The notes under the pieces are model-generated. The model was not told where the DNA came from. It saw only the letters and a program-made list of their open reading frames with translations, and ran no database searches. From Opitutaceae bacterium (lineage in GTDB: Bacteria > Verrucomicrobiota > Verrucomicrobiia > Opitutales > Opitutaceae), in NCBI GenBank assembly GCA_016711225.1, contig JADJTK010000001.1, forward strand, positions 310,001 through 374,000: a DNA stretch of 64,000 bases, given 5' to 3'. Each line of letters opens with the position of its first letter. Position 1 is the stretch's first letter. Both the position numbers and the translations under genes were made by a program. This document shows positions 8,149 to 16,458 of this stretch, piece by piece.

Positions 8149-10596
8149 TTAGGCTCCGAGGGTGACCTCGACCTTCACGGCGGTGCGCCCGTCGGTGGGC
8201 AGGGGGATGATGTTGCCGGCAATCTTTTTGCCGTCGACCACCAGGCTCTTCACGCCCTTGGACTTTCCCTTCGGGTTCTTCACCGCGATGGAGTAGGTGA
8301 CGCCGCGGAACTTGCGGGTGACGCTGAAGCCCTTCCACTTCTTGGGGACGCAGGGGTCGATGCGCAGGCCGGTGAAGTCCGGTTGCACGCCGAGGATCGA
8401 CTGCGAGGCGACCACGAACGACCAGGCCCCGGTGCCGGTGAGCCAGGAGTTCTTGCCCTCGCCCGGGGTGGGCGAGAACTGTGAGGCGGTCATCTGCGCG
8501 TAGACGTAGGGCTCGGAGCGGTACTTGTCGTGGTCCTTTTTGGCCGAGGGGCAGATGGACAGGTAGTACTCGAGGGCCTTCTCGCCCTCGCCGAACATCG
8601 TCCAGCCGATATGGATCCAGGTGTTGTTGTGCGAGAACACGCCGGCGTTCTCCTTGTAGCCCGGGGGATAGCTGGAGACTTCGCCGAGCTCGAGGTGGTA
8701 GGTGGAGTACGGCGGATACTGCAGGGCGCAGCCGTGCTCGGGGGTGTAGAGGTACTTGTCGACGGCCTGCAGCGCTTTCTTGGCGCGGCCGTTGTTCTGG
8801 CCGGCGCCACCCAGCACGCACCAGGCCTGGCTTTCGATGTAGATCTTGCCCTCCTTGCACGACTTGGAGCCGACGGGCTTGCTGTCGGCATCGAAGGCGC
8901 GGGTGTACCAGGCGCCGTCCCAGGCCTGCTCCTCGACGGTCTTGAGCATCTCGTCGTAGTAGCCCTGGACGCGGGTGGCGTCGGCGGATTGGCCCATGAA
9001 CTTGTAGAGGCCGACGAGGTCGCGGGCGGCGTAGAGGAAGAGGCCGGCGATCATGACGGACTCGGCCTTCGACCCCTTGACGTCACCTGTGCACTGGAAC
9101 GACTCGTTGGGCTCCTTGGAGAAGCAGTTGAGGTTGAGGCAGTCGTTCCAGTCGGCGTGGCCGATGAGCGGCAGGCCGTGGGGCCCGCGGTTCTTCATTG
9201 TGTAGGCGATGGAGACCTCGATGTGGTGGAGGAGGTTGTCCTTGGAGCCGGGCTTGTCGGCGTAGCCGCAGGCCTCCTGCAGGATCGAGGTGTCGCCGGT
9301 CTCGCGGATGTAGGCGGCGGTGGAGAGCACCAGCCAGAGCGGATCGTCGTTGAAGTCGCCGCCGATGTCGGCGTTGCCCTTCTTGGTGAGCGGTTGGTAC
9401 TGGTGGAAGCAGGTGCCGTCGGAAAGCTGGGTGGACGCGATGTCCAGGATACGTTGCCGGGCGCGGGCCGGCAGCAGGTGGACGAAGCCGAGGATGTCCT
9501 GGTTGGAGTCGCGGTAACCCATGCCGCGGCCGATGCCGGTCTCATAGCCGGAGGCGGAGCGCGAGAGGTTGAAGGTGGCCATGCACTGCACCTGGTTCCA
9601 GGTGTTGACCATGCGCTGCAAGTGCTCGTTGGGGACGCTGGGCGCCTGGTAGGTGGAGAGCAGGTCCTCCCAGCGCGCCTTGACTGCGGCGAAGGCAGCT
9701 TCGACGGCGACCGGGTCGGAGTACTTCTTGAGCACCGCGCGGCCCTTGGCCTTGTTCATCACGTAGGGGGCGTCGAACTTGGGCAGGTCGCCCTGGTCGA
9801 TGTAGGCCAGCACGAAGGCGAAGGTCTCTTCCTGGCCGGGCTTGAGGGTGAGGTTGATCTGGTGGGCGCCGACGGGGTTCCAGCCGTAGGCGTGGGAGTT
9901 GGTGCACTTGCCGGCGAGCACCGCCTGGGGATCATGGAGACCGTTGTGCACGCCCACGAAGGCATCGCGCGAGGTGTCGAAGCCGTCGATCTTGCGGGTG
10001 CAGCCGAAGAGGGCGTAGTGGTTGCGGCGCTCGCGGTATTCGGTCTTGTGATAGATGGCGCTGCCCTCGACCTCGACCTCGCCGATCGAGTAGGTGCGCT
10101 GGTAGTTGGTCATGTCGTTCAGCGCCTCGAAGGAGCAGAACTCGACGAAGGAGAAGAGCGTGAGCTTCTGCGGCTTCTTGGTCTTGTTGCGCACGGAGAC
10201 CTTCCAGATCTCGAGGTTCTCCTGCGGGGGCACGAACATGAGCTGCTCGACCTCGATGCCGTCCTTCTTGCCGGTGATGCGCGAGTAGCCCAGGCCGTGG
10301 CGGCACTCGAAGGCGTCGAGCTCGGTGCGGGTGGGCTTCCAGCCCGGATTCCAGATGGACTCGCCCTGCTTCACGTAGAGGAAGCGGCCGTCGTTATCCA
10401 TCGGGTTGTTGTTGTAGCGGTAGCGCGTGAGGCGGCGCAGCTTCGCATCCTTCCAGAAGGAGTAGCCGCCGGCGGTCTGCGTGCAGAGGCCGAAGTACTC
10501 GTCCTGGCCGAGGTAGTTGAGCCACGGCAACGGAGTGTCGGGGCGGGAGATTACGAACTCGCGGTTCGCGTCGTCGAAGGTGCCGTATTGAGCCAT
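8149..10596 (-). CDS. Cellobiose phosphorylase (GH94)
   Basis: 815 residues, the usual length of GH94 cellobiose phosphorylases (about 810-820). I took ATG 10596 because the protein then begins MAQYGTFDDANREFVI, as in the family. Segments I recognise from characterised cellobiose phosphorylases are RLTRYRYNN, HGLGYSRITG, SAIYHKTEYRERR, GIGRGMGYRDSNQD, SYPPGYKENAGVF and the ADWNDCLNLN motif (481-490), which holds the catalytic acid Asp (Asp485 most likely). It cleaves intracellular cellobiose with phosphate to glucose 1-phosphate and glucose; no signal peptide is present, fitting a cytosolic enzyme. It has its own terminator at 8089-8115. Laminaribiose- or cellodextrin-type GH94 specificity is a less likely alternative. 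Confidence 0.92.
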   Translation of the reverse strand: MAQYGTFDDANREFVISRPDTPLPWLNYLGQDEYFGLCTQTAGGYSFWKDAKLRRLTRYRYNNNPMDNDGRFLYVKQGESIWNPGWKPTRTELDAFECRHGLGYSRITGKKDGIEVEQLMFVPPQENLEIWKVSVRNKTKKPQKLTLFSFVEFCSFEALNDMTNYQRTYSIGEVEVEGSAIYHKTEYRERRNHYALFGCTRKIDGFDTSRDAFVGVHNGLHDPQAVLAGKCTNSHAYGWNPVGAHQINLTLKPGQEETFAFVLAYIDQGDLPKFDAPYVMNKAKGRAVLKKYSDPVAVEAAFAAVKARWEDLLSTYQAPSVPNEHLQRMVNTWNQVQCMATFNLSRSASGYETGIGRGMGYRDSNQDILGFVHLLPARARQRILDIASTQLSDGTCFHQYQPLTKKGNADIGGDFNDDPLWLVLSTAAYIRETGDTSILQEACGYADKPGSKDNLLHHIEVSIAYTMKNRGPHGLPLIGHADWNDCLNLNCFSKEPNESFQCTGDVKGSKAESVMIAGLFLYAARDLVGLYKFMGQSADATRVQGYYDEMLKTVEEQAWDGAWYTRAFDADSKPVGSKSCKEGKIYIESQAWCVLGGAGQNNGRAKKALQAVDKYLYTPEHGCALQYPPYSTYHLELGEVSSYPPGYKENAGVFSHNNTWIHIGWTMFGEGEKALEYYLSICPSAKKDHDKYRSEPYVYAQMTASQFSPTPGEGKNSWLTGTGAWSFVVASQSILGVQPDFTGLRIDPCVPKKWKGFSVTRKFRGVTYSIAVKNPKGKSKGVKSLVVDGKKIAGNIIPLPTDGRTAVKVEVTLGA

Positions 10597-10775
10597 ATGA
10601 TTCCGGGGGGATTGAAACGGGGAACGAAACAGTTGGATTTCCCTGCCGCAACCCAAGGATGCGCACGTGCATTAAGCCGCCAACGGGGAGGCAGGAAAGG
10701 GGTCCCATTAGGGCGAACTTCCCCTTGAAGCCAAGCGCGGGGCGCGCGGTTCAAACGAGAGAGCCACGAATCCGC

Positions 10776-11246
10776 TCAGTCCCGCGCGCCGCCGGCGGCG
10801 CGCGCGAGCCCGGCCCCTTCCAGACAGCGCACCACATAGGGGTGGAGCCCGGCGGGAATGGCGCGCACCCATTTCACCGCGCCGTGGTGGCTGTCGAGTT
10901 TCGCGCGGATGGTGGCGGCCGCCGGGTAGAGGAAGAAGCAGGTGTTGATGGAGTGCACGGCGACCCCACCCGGCCCGTCCGGGAATATTGTCTCCGCAGT
11001 GTGGATGATCGGCCCCACGTGGCAGGCGAGGCCCACCTCCTCGCGGGCCTTCCGGGCGGCGGTCTCCCGCATGGTCTCGCCTTTGCGCACGCGGCCGCCA
11101 GGCACCCACCATTGGCCCTTGGCAGGGGCGTCCTCGCGCTGCACCAGCAGCACCGCCCCGCGGTGCACGATGGCGATGTCGACGCAGGCGATGGGCATGA
11201 GCTCGAGAAATTCACGGTACGTGGGGGCGGGAATCCAGTGCTTCAT
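10776..11246 (-). CDS. Nudix hydrolase, GDP-mannose mannosyl hydrolase-like
   Basis: 156 residues from ATG 11246. A complete Nudix box is visible: GGRVRKGETMRETAARKAREEVGL follows the G-x5-E-x7-RE-x2-EE-x-G pattern. The N-terminus (FLELMPIACVDIAIV, then AKGQWWVPGGRV) resembles GDP-mannose mannosyl hydrolases (Gmm/WcaH type), which hydrolyse NDP-sugars. An in-frame upstream ATG (11324) would add a low-complexity Pro/Ala stretch and is less likely. The gene is transcribed divergently from the DUF2237 gene and lies 179 bp upstream of the GH94 start on the same strand. Exact substrate uncertain. Confidence 0.85.
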   Translation of the reverse strand: MKHWIPAPTYREFLELMPIACVDIAIVHRGAVLLVQREDAPAKGQWWVPGGRVRKGETMRETAARKAREEVGLACHVGPIIHTAETIFPDGPGGVAVHSINTCFFLYPAAATIRAKLDSHHGAVKWVRAIPAGLHPYVVRCLEGAGLARAAGGARD

Positions 11247-11503
11247 GGCGGGCGGGGGCGGCGGTTGCGCTGAATGATGGGCCGACGTGGCGGGTGGCTT
11301 CAAGCTCGTGTCCGTGGATTGCATGGCGCCCGCCCTGAAAGCTCGGACCCTGCCCGAAGGGGACGGCGAACGCCGGGTGGTGGACGGTTGAGGGACGCGA
11401 GCCGGACGATGCCGCACGGCTCGTTGCTGGCAACCCCGCAACCTGCCGCCAACCTGCGCGGGGCGCTTGCGCCCTCGCCGGTCTCGCGCATCCGTGTGCG
11501 CCG

Positions 11504-11875
11504 ATGCCCGACTCCGCTCCCCGCAACGTCCTCGGCGGCCCGCTCAAGCCCTGCAGCCGCGCTCCGCTCACCGGCTTCTTCCGCGACGGGTTCTGCCGCA
11601 CCTGCGCCGAGGATACGGCCAGCCACACCGTCTGCGTCGAGGTGACGGCCACCTTCCTCGCCTTTTCCATGGCGGCGGGCAACGACCTCTCCACGCCGCG
11701 ACCGGAGTGGCAGTTCGCCGGGCTCAACCCGGGCGACCGCTGGTGCGTGTGCGCGGAGCGTTGGCTGGAGGCCTACGCGGTGGGGGCGGCCCCTCCGGTG
11801 GTGCTGGGCGCCACGGATGCGCGCGCCTTGGACATTGTCCCGTTGGAGGCACTGCAGCGGCACGCCACCGCCTGA
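11504..11875 (+). CDS. DUF2237 family protein
   Basis: 123 residues. The conserved pattern NVLGGPLKPC, then LTGFFRDGFCRT, HTVCVEVTATFLAFS, GNDLSTPRPEW, GLNPGDRWCVCAERW and APPVVLGATDARALDIVPLE matches the DUF2237 family along its whole length. Five cysteines are conserved-looking, suggesting metal binding or a redox role, but the function of the family is unknown. No signal peptide. It is divergent from the Nudix gene across about 257 bp in which I see no clear regulatory element. Confidence 0.85.
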   Translation: MPDSAPRNVLGGPLKPCSRAPLTGFFRDGFCRTCAEDTASHTVCVEVTATFLAFSMAAGNDLSTPRPEWQFAGLNPGDRWCVCAERWLEAYAVGAAPPVVLGATDARALDIVPLEALQRHATA

Positions 11876-12007
11876 GTTCGCGGGGAGGGGACGGAATCTG
11901 TCGGAGATTTAACGTTTAAACTTGAGGCGGGCGCGTTTTCTTTGTCTCGGTAGTTGTCCGTTCCCCTCTGCCACCTCTCCGCTGCCTGGAATCCTCCCCT
12001 TCCCCGC

Positions 12008-14905
12008 ATGAAACCTCGTATGTTGTTCCTGCTTACATCCCTGCTCGCCCCGTGTGGCATTTTGCCGGCGGCCACCCCCGCAGTGGAGCGCCTCCCTGAC
12101 GGCATCGTCGTCGCCCAACCCGACGGCCTGCTCAAACTCGAGGTCTGCGCGGAGGGCATCGTGCGCGTGGCCTTTGCCGCGGACCGCGCCTTCTTCGCCC
12201 GCGAGAGCCTCATGCTTGATCCCAAGCGCGCGCCCCGCTCTGCGGCGTGGACCATGCTCGAGGACGACGTCTCTCTCACGCTCAAGACCTCCCGGTTGCA
12301 GGTGCGCGTCGATCGCCGCAGCGGCGCAGTGGCCTTCTTCGACTCCGCCGGCCGGCCGATCACCGCCGAACGCCCCGCCGGCCGCACCCTCGTGCCGGCC
12401 CAGGTGCAGGGCGAGTCCACCACCCATGCCCGCCAGGTCTGGGCCGCGAACCCCGGGGAGACCCTCCACGGACTCGGCCAACACCAGAACGGCCTGATGG
12501 ACCTGAAGGGCTGGGATGTGGAACTCTGGCAGCACAACACCACCGTCGCCGTCCCCTTCCTGGTCTCGAACCGCGGGTATGGCATCCTCTGGGACAACAA
12601 CTCCTACACCCGCTTCGGCGACCTGCGCCAGCCCGAGTTCATCCCGGCCGCCCGCCTCTACGACGCCACCGGCGCCCCCGGCGGCCTTACCGCCTCCTTC
12701 TACGCCGGGCGCAACTTCGACCGCCTCGTGGCCACCCGCGTCGACGCCAAGATCGACATCGGTCCGCGGCCCGACGCGGTCTCCGTCGGCCAGATCCCGG
12801 CGGGGGAGACGGCCACCGCTGCCGTCGAGCCCTCGACCCTGCTCAACACCTGGGTGCACCCGTCCCTCGACGTCGCCGGGCCGATCAGCGTGCGCTGGGA
12901 GGGCAGCATCGAGGCCACGGAGACCGGCGAGCACCTGCTCGAGACCTTCGCCAACAGCGGCCTGAAGGTTTGGGTCGACGGCCGCCTGGTCATCGATCAC
13001 TGGCGCCAGGGCTGGCTGCCGTGGTACGAGCGCATCCACGCTCCGCTCACAGCCGGCCGGCGCCACGCCCTGCGCATCGAGTGGGTGCGCGACGAGAAGC
13101 CCACGCATTTCCGCCTGAAGTGGAAGACCCCGGCGCCCTCCGCCGACACCTCGCTGTGGTCCGAGGTCGGCGACGGCATCGACTACTATTTCGTCTACGG
13201 ACCGTCGCTCGACGCCGTCGTGGCCGGCTACCGCCAGCTCACCGGCGCAGCCGCGCTGCTGCCGAAATGGGCCTTCGGCCTGTGGCAGTCGCGTCAACGC
13301 TACGAGACCCAGCAGCAAAGTCTCGACGTGGCCGCCGAGTTCCGCCGCCGCCAGATCCCCTTCGATGTGATCGTGCAGGACTGGTTCTACTGGCCGGCCG
13401 ATGGCTGGGGCTCGCACACCTTCGATCCCGCGCGTTTTCCGGATCCTGACGGCTGGATCCGCGCCCTGCACGAGCAGCACCACGCCCGTCTGCTGCTCTC
13501 CGTCTGGCCGAAGTTCTATCCCGGGACGGCCAACTTTGAGGCCTTCGCGAAGCGCGGTTGGTTGTATCAACCCAACCTCACTGGCAACGTTCGCGACTGG
13601 CTCGGCTACAACTTCACCTACTACGATGCCTTCAACGCCGACGCGCGCCGGCTCTTCTGGGAGCAGATGGAGCCCGCCCTCTTCCGGCGCGGCGTCGATG
13701 CCTGGTGGCTCGATGGCTCGGAGCCCGACCTGCTGCCCGCCCCCACCTTGGTGGGCGCGCATGACCAGATGATGCCCACCGCCGGCGGGACCGCCGCCCG
13801 GGTGCTCAACGCCTTCCCTCTCGAGAATGCCCGAGCCGTTTACGAGGGCCAGCGCACCTCCGCCCCCGACCAGCGCGTCGTCATCCTCACCCGTTCCGGC
13901 TTCGCCGGGCAGCAGCGTTTCGCCGGGGCCGTGTGGTCGGGCGACATCTCCTCGACCTGGACGGCGATGGCCAAACAGATCCCCGCGGCTCTAGGTTTCG
14001 CGCTCTCCGGTCTGCCGTATTGGTCGATGGACTGTGGCGGTTTCTCGGTGCCCGAGCGTTACAGTGTGGATAGCCCGAACCCCACCGACCTCGAGGACTG
14101 GCGCGAGCTCAATACCCGCTGGTTCCAGTTCGCCACCTTCGTGCCGCTCCTGCGCTCGCACGGTGAGAAGCCCTTCCGCGAGATGTGGTTTTTCGGCGGC
14201 GACGAGCACCCCGCCCAGCGCACGCAGCTCAAGTTCGACCGCCTGCGCTACCGGCTGCTGCCCTACATCTATTCGGTGGCCGGCGAGGTCACCCACGAGG
14301 GCGGCTCGTTCATGCGGCCCCTTGTCATGGATTTCCCCGACGATGCGCGCGCCTGCGCCATCGGCGACCAGTACCTCTTCGGGCCCGCTCTGCTGGTGAA
14401 CCCCGTGACCCAGCCCCAGGCGCGCAGCCGTCGTGTTTATCTGCCCGCCACGCCGGGCGGCTGGTACGATTTCTGGAACGGTGCGGTCACCGCCGGTGGG
14501 CAGACCATCGACGCCCCCGCCCCCTACGAGGCGTTGCCGCTCTACGTGCGCGCCGGTTCGATCATCCCCTTCGGCCCAGACCTCCAGTATGCCAACGAGA
14601 AGCCGGCTGACCCGCTGACCGTGTACGTCTATGGCGGGGCCGACGGTCGTTTCTCGCTCTACGAGGACGACGGTGCCAGCTATGGCTACGAACGCGGTGA
14701 GTGCACCCGCATCGCCCTGCGCTGGGACGAGGCGGCCCGCTCGCTTACCATCGGTGCCCGTGCCGGCAGTTTCCCGGGGATGCTAGTGGAGCGCACGGTC
14801 CGGGTTGTGCTGGTCACTCCGGATCATCCCGTCGGCTACGACAGTGCCCCCGGCGAGGTGCGCACGCTGCGCTACCACGGCGAGGCGGCGACGGTGAAGT
14901 TCTAG
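12008..14905 (+). CDS. Secreted GH31 alpha-xylosidase-type enzyme with PA14 domain
   Basis: 965 residues from ATG 12008; a signal peptide follows (MLFLLTSLLAPCGILPAA). The GH31 N-terminal beta domain is interrupted at about 275-385 by a PA14 domain (SVRWEGSIEATETGEHLLE..., LKVWVDGRLVIDHW). The barrel carries nucleophile Asp569 (WWLDGSEPD) and acid/base Asp646 (VWSGDISSTW). A PA14 insert in GH31 is the layout of Cellvibrio Xyl31A, which removes alpha-1,6-xylose from xyloglucan oligosaccharides, so alpha-xylosidase is the best guess; alpha-glucosidase is the alternative. Neighbouring GH94 and GH30 genes fit breakdown of cellulose/xyloglucan side chains and backbone. A 38-bp perfect palindrome lies 135 bp downstream. 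Confidence 0.88.
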   Translation: MKPRMLFLLTSLLAPCGILPAATPAVERLPDGIVVAQPDGLLKLEVCAEGIVRVAFAADRAFFARESLMLDPKRAPRSAAWTMLEDDVSLTLKTSRLQVRVDRRSGAVAFFDSAGRPITAERPAGRTLVPAQVQGESTTHARQVWAANPGETLHGLGQHQNGLMDLKGWDVELWQHNTTVAVPFLVSNRGYGILWDNNSYTRFGDLRQPEFIPAARLYDATGAPGGLTASFYAGRNFDRLVATRVDAKIDIGPRPDAVSVGQIPAGETATAAVEPSTLLNTWVHPSLDVAGPISVRWEGSIEATETGEHLLETFANSGLKVWVDGRLVIDHWRQGWLPWYERIHAPLTAGRRHALRIEWVRDEKPTHFRLKWKTPAPSADTSLWSEVGDGIDYYFVYGPSLDAVVAGYRQLTGAAALLPKWAFGLWQSRQRYETQQQSLDVAAEFRRRQIPFDVIVQDWFYWPADGWGSHTFDPARFPDPDGWIRALHEQHHARLLLSVWPKFYPGTANFEAFAKRGWLYQPNLTGNVRDWLGYNFTYYDAFNADARRLFWEQMEPALFRRGVDAWWLDGSEPDLLPAPTLVGAHDQMMPTAGGTAARVLNAFPLENARAVYEGQRTSAPDQRVVILTRSGFAGQQRFAGAVWSGDISSTWTAMAKQIPAALGFALSGLPYWSMDCGGFSVPERYSVDSPNPTDLEDWRELNTRWFQFATFVPLLRSHGEKPFREMWFFGGDEHPAQRTQLKFDRLRYRLLPYIYSVAGEVTHEGGSFMRPLVMDFPDDARACAIGDQYLFGPALLVNPVTQPQARSRRVYLPATPGGWYDFWNGAVTAGGQTIDAPAPYEALPLYVRAGSIIPFGPDLQYANEKPADPLTVYVYGGADGRFSLYEDDGASYGYERGECTRIALRWDEAARSLTIGARAGSFPGMLVERTVRVVLVTPDHPVGYDSAPGEVRTLRYHGEAATVKF

Positions 14906-15040
14906 CACCGCAGCTCGTGTGCCTGCCGGTGCAGGGCCATGGCTTGGGCCATGGCCACCTTGGCCGGAGGCATGGGGGCGCCGTGTTTCGCAAAACTTGA
15001 TGCGCTGTGGCGGCCGGCTCCGCCCGGTGCCGGCCCGCTT

Positions 15041-15078
15041 CGACCGCTTAAGTTCACGGCCGTGAACTTAAGCGGTCG
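15041..15078. repeat. Perfect 38-bp palindrome
   Basis: The arms 15041-15059 and 15060-15078 are exact reverse complements (core TTAAGTTCACGG/CCGTGAACTTAA, ends CGACCGC/GCGGTCG). Allowing a 2-nt bulge the stem extends by another 5 bp (CTTCG/CGAAG). There is no loop and no U run, so it differs from an ordinary terminator. Confidence 0.85.
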
Positions 15079-15246
15079 CGAAGTTTCGCTATCGGCGGGC
15101 CCGCCTGCTTCGGGGCCGACCGCACCGCGCGGCCTCGGGTCTCCCCATGCGCCACCCGCTGCCGATTCGATCCATCCTCGCGCAGCCGTACGAACCCCGA
15201 CGGCCGCCGGGAGTCCCTCATGGGCCACGTCGCCGCGGGTTGCAGG

Positions 15247-15272
15247 GGCCACGTCCGCGCCGTGGCCTACAG
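15247..15272 (+). repeat. REP family A, copy 1
   Basis: GGCCACGTCcgCGCCGTGGCCTACAG-type unit; copies at 43620-43645 and 60160-60185. GGCCACG/CGTGGCC forms the stem. A half copy lies just before it (about 15221-15245). Confidence 0.6.
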
Positions 15273-15499
15273 GAACCACCGCGCCGCCGCGCGTCGCCGC
15301 CAGGTCTACAGGCGCTCAGCCCCCGACGCCAACTGGTGGGCTGTACGACTGCTTCGTCGCCCCTTCGTGCCAAGGGCGGGCCCATCCCCGCCGGCCCGGT
15401 CCACGATTGCGCCAACGCGGGATTGGCTTTTCCGCTACCGTCTGCATGCTTCCGCGCCATCCGGTGCCGGATCCTCGGCATCAAACCCCAAATACAGTT

Positions 15500-15922
15500 A
15501 TGGCCCCCAAGAAGAAGCCCGTGAAGAAGTCCGCGCCCAAAGCCGCGAAAAAACTCGTGGCGAAGGTCGCCAAGAAGCCGGCGACAAAGGTTGCCAAGAA
15601 GCCCGTGAAGAAGGCCGCCAAGAAAGTCGCGGCCAAGGCCGTGAAGAAGCCGGCCGCGAAGCTGGCGAAGAAGCCGGTCAAAAAAGTGGCCGCTAAGCCC
15701 GCCAAGAAACCGGTCGTGAAGCTCGTGGCGAAGCCGGTCGCAAAACTCCCGACACCGCCGGTGGTAAACAAGTCGGTGGCGCCGAAGCTCCCGGTCGCCC
15801 CGGCCAAGCCGCCGGTGGTGAAAGCCGCCCCGGTTGTTGCCGCTCCCGCCCCCGTGGCGGTGCCCCCGGCCGCTCCGGTGGTGCCGGCCGCCCCGGCCAT
15901 GGTCGTCGCCCCGGTGGTCTGA
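15500..15922 (+). CDS. Lysine/alanine-rich histone H1-like protein
   Basis: 140 residues from ATG 15500. The first ~85 residues are repeats of the AKKP/VAKK type (KKPVKKAAKK, AKKPVKKV), giving a very basic domain like bacterial histone H1 homologues (Chlamydia Hc1/Hc2 type) and AlgP. The last ~55 residues are Pro/Ala/Val-rich (VAAPAPVAVPPAAPVVPAAP) with no charge. It should bind DNA non-specifically and help compact the nucleoid. Internal near-repeats in the DNA make it prone to length variation. The antisense frame is open too, but that is a by-product of the repetitive coding sequence. Confidence 0.8.
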   Translation: MAPKKKPVKKSAPKAAKKLVAKVAKKPATKVAKKPVKKAAKKVAAKAVKKPAAKLAKKPVKKVAAKPAKKPVVKLVAKPVAKLPTPPVVNKSVAPKLPVAPAKPPVVKAAPVVAAPAPVAVPPAAPVVPAAPAMVVAPVV

Positions 15923-16110
15923 TCGCTGGGTATTGAGTTCTCGGGGCCGGGAGGGGGCGAACGCCTCCGCCGGCCTGTTTCGCTGCTCTGCCCCACCGCA
16001 GGGAGGCGCCCGCCGGCCGCGAGACGCGGCCGCGGCGGAGCTATCGCGCTGGGAGGCCTCTTTACCCAGTCGTTTGACTCCTGGTCGGCCTGGGCGACTC
16101 AGGTTTTGCC

Positions 16111-16317
16111 ATGAAACTCATCCTCTCGCTGCTGCTTTGGGCTCTCCTTCTGGTGCTCTGCTGGCCGCTGGCCTTGGTGCTCCTGGTGCTCTGGCCTTTG
16201 CTCTGGTTGCTCTCGCTGCCGTTCCGGATCGTGGGCGTGCTCATGGAGGCGATCCTGGCCCTGGTGCGGACGATTCTCTTCCTGCCCGCCCGATTGCTCG
16301 GGTACCGCGGTCCCTGA
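16111..16317 (+). CDS. Small hydrophobic membrane protein
   Basis: 68 residues, almost entirely hydrophobic (MKLILSLLLWALLLVLCWPLA, then LWPLLWLLSLPFRIVGVLMEAIL), so one long or two membrane segments, with a short basic C-terminus (ARLLGYRGP). A start at ATG 16111 is natural. I do not recognise a family. It stands alone between the histone-like gene and the GH30 gene, on the same strand. Confidence 0.6.
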   Translation: MKLILSLLLWALLLVLCWPLALVLLVLWPLLWLLSLPFRIVGVLMEAILALVRTILFLPARLLGYRGP

Positions 16318-16458
16318 GGTGCGGGCGGTTGCCCGAGCGACGGGAGTTCCTTGCGCCTGGGCGGAATTGCGCCAGCTGTTGGGGCCGCTCCCGCCCGGCC
16401 CGATCCCGTGTCCGTCGGCGCGACTTTCCCGAACCCCGATTGTGAGGATTTTTTGAAC

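Larger units (their letters stand above)
14906..15499. other. Intergenic stretch with palindrome and REP-like repeats
   Basis: No convincing gene. It contains a 38-bp perfect palindrome (15041-15078) and, from about 15220, one and a half copies of a REP-type repeat also seen at 43.6 and 60.2 kb. The open frames crossing this stretch lack ribosome-binding sites and have biased, repeat-like composition. Confidence 0.6.

Noticed and set aside
15481..15996. Minus-strand frame rich in ATFL-x-FF repeats opposite the histone-like gene
   Set aside because: Product of the repetitive AAG/GCC codons on the other strand; no start signal.
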